A DNA stretch of 14,391 nt from Parvibaculum sp035325945 (GTDB taxonomy: Bacteria; Pseudomonadota; Alphaproteobacteria; Parvibaculales; Parvibaculaceae). Below, one piece after another: positions 13,544-14,391 of the stretch. Location of the stretch: the NCBI RefSeq assembly GCF_035325945.1, contig NZ_DAOKYX010000044.1:1-14391 (forward strand), written 5' to 3'. The notes below the pieces were generated by a model. That model was not told the DNA's origin. It saw only the letters and a program-made list of their open reading frames with translations, and searched no databases. Made by a program: the position numbers and the translations under genes. Each line of letters opens with the position of its first letter. Within the stretch, counting starts at the first letter, position 1.

Positions 13544-14391
13544 ATGACAGCAAAGACGAAGATGCGCAGATTGATCCATTGCACGACGTCGGCAGTGGCA
13601 ATTCTGGCCCTTGTATCGGGCCCTGTCGTCGCGGCCGAGAGCTGCTCGGCGCAATCCGGTGATGTTACGGCGGGGATCGGAAATTTTCAGACAGATGCTG
13701 ACAAGGCGTCCAAGGATGTGGAGCGGGACTATGCGGATGCCACATCCAGCAGCTACGCGAAAGACCTGTTCGAGAAATTCGATGCGCTCAACAGCAAGGC
13801 GCAGCAGGCCTCCGATCTCATCAACAAGACCTACAACCTCACCGGCTATACGAAGCCGCTGAGCGAGGGGAGCATTCAGAAGAATGTTCCGCCGCAGGTC
13901 ACCGTCACGATGAGCAATGCCAATGAGCTCGCCCAAGCTGCGATGAATGAGGAGAACACCAAGCTCGACATCGCGGAGCTGCGCTGCAACCAGTCGACGG
14001 AGGATGCCGCGCTACGCGCCTTTCTGGACCAGGCGGACAGTGCCACGGTTTCAAAATACAAATCGGCGAAGAAGTCCGCCTGCAGAATCGTTCATACCCT
14101 TGCCAGTCTTCAGGACAAGCGGCAGAAGCTCAACGAAATCCGGGAGAACGGCTATCCCCTCTTCCATCTGCACGCCAAGGAGAAGAAGAGCTACGACGGA
14201 CACAGCAGAACCATTCAGTTCAAGGTCGATCTCCGGCTCTATCCCGAATATCCGGATGATGCGGGCGGGAACGACAATCCCACCCAGCAGCCCATCCTTC
14301 TTGGTCAGCTGCAAAAAATCAATTTGTCCTACAACACCTATTTCAAATGGAGCGACAACAACTGGACCAAGCTCAACCTGTTCCAGAATCT
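13544..14391 (+). CDS. Secreted protein of unknown family, 3' end beyond the window
   Basis: The frame is open from ATG 13544 to the window edge (282 codons plus two bases). The N terminus is a signal peptide: charged residues KTKMRR, a hydrophobic core of about 17 residues, and a likely cleavage site after VVAA (about residue 31). There is no proper lipobox before Cys34, so the product should be periplasmic or released. The mature part is polar, rich in Asn, Lys, Asp, Ser and Gln, with a helical, possibly coiled region at about residues 48-95 (KASKDVERD, EKFDALNSKAQQ) and cysteines at 34, 147 and 179. I do not recognise the family. GTG at 13538, in frame and 7 bases after GAAGGGG, is an equally good start. 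It is divergent from the two-component operon. Confidence 0.75.
   Translation, partial: MTAKTKMRRLIHCTTSAVAILALVSGPVVAAESCSAQSGDVTAGIGNFQTDADKASKDVERDYADATSSSYAKDLFEKFDALNSKAQQASDLINKTYNLTGYTKPLSEGSIQKNVPPQVTVTMSNANELAQAAMNEENTKLDIAELRCNQSTEDAALRAFLDQADSATVSKYKSAKKSACRIVHTLASLQDKRQKLNEIRENGYPLFHLHAKEKKSYDGHSRTIQFKVDLRLYPEYPDDAGGNDNPTQQPILLGQLQKINLSYNTYFKWSDNNWTKLNLFQN

Noticed and set aside
1..14391. CRISPR arrays, tRNA, rRNA, insertion sequences or phage genes
   Set aside because: I saw no regularly spaced direct repeats, no transposase-like proteins with terminal repeats, and no sequence I could recognise as tRNA or rRNA.

Overview
The window is GC-rich and densely coded, with ATGA/GTGA gene overlaps. 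Several proteins point to an alphaproteobacterium, probably in the Hyphomicrobiales: an AqpS-type arsenic aquaporin, a NarL-type two-component pair and a DHA2 exporter. This placement rests on gene style and is not a species identification. A 100-base run of N (10642-10741) marks a scaffold gap.

Left end (1-1388): the last codons of a truncated gene come first, then about 380 bases without a convincing gene. A YghU-type glutathione S-transferase follows and ends in a strong hairpin terminator.

Arsenic operon (1414-4519, + strand): five tightly coupled genes. They are arsR, arsI (VOC-fold C-As lyase), a TauD/TfdA-type Fe(II)/2-oxoglutarate dioxygenase, arsC (LMW-phosphatase fold) and an AqpS-like MIP channel. 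The promoter overlaps a perfect 14-bp-arm palindrome that runs into the arsR start codon, and arsR appears to be translated from a leaderless mRNA. No ArsB, Acr3, ArsM or ArsH is present. Most plausibly the cell takes organoarsenicals, frees inorganic arsenic with ArsI (and perhaps the dioxygenase), reduces arsenate with ArsC, and lets arsenite leave through the channel. The dioxygenase is the unexplained member and the best candidate for new biology here.

Catabolic cluster (4874-10621, + strand): SDR dehydrogenase, M20D amidohydrolase, TRIC-family channel, metal-dependent amidohydrolase and 14-helix MFS transporter, probably one operon. It looks like uptake or export plus hydrolysis of an amide or peptide-like compound; the substrate is unknown.

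Right end (10820-14391): a minus-strand operon encodes a NarL-type response regulator followed by a 7TM sensor histidine kinase (ATGA overlap). Facing away from it is a secreted protein of unknown family that runs off the window. The roughly 150-bp divergent spacer holds a small dyad that could be a regulator site.
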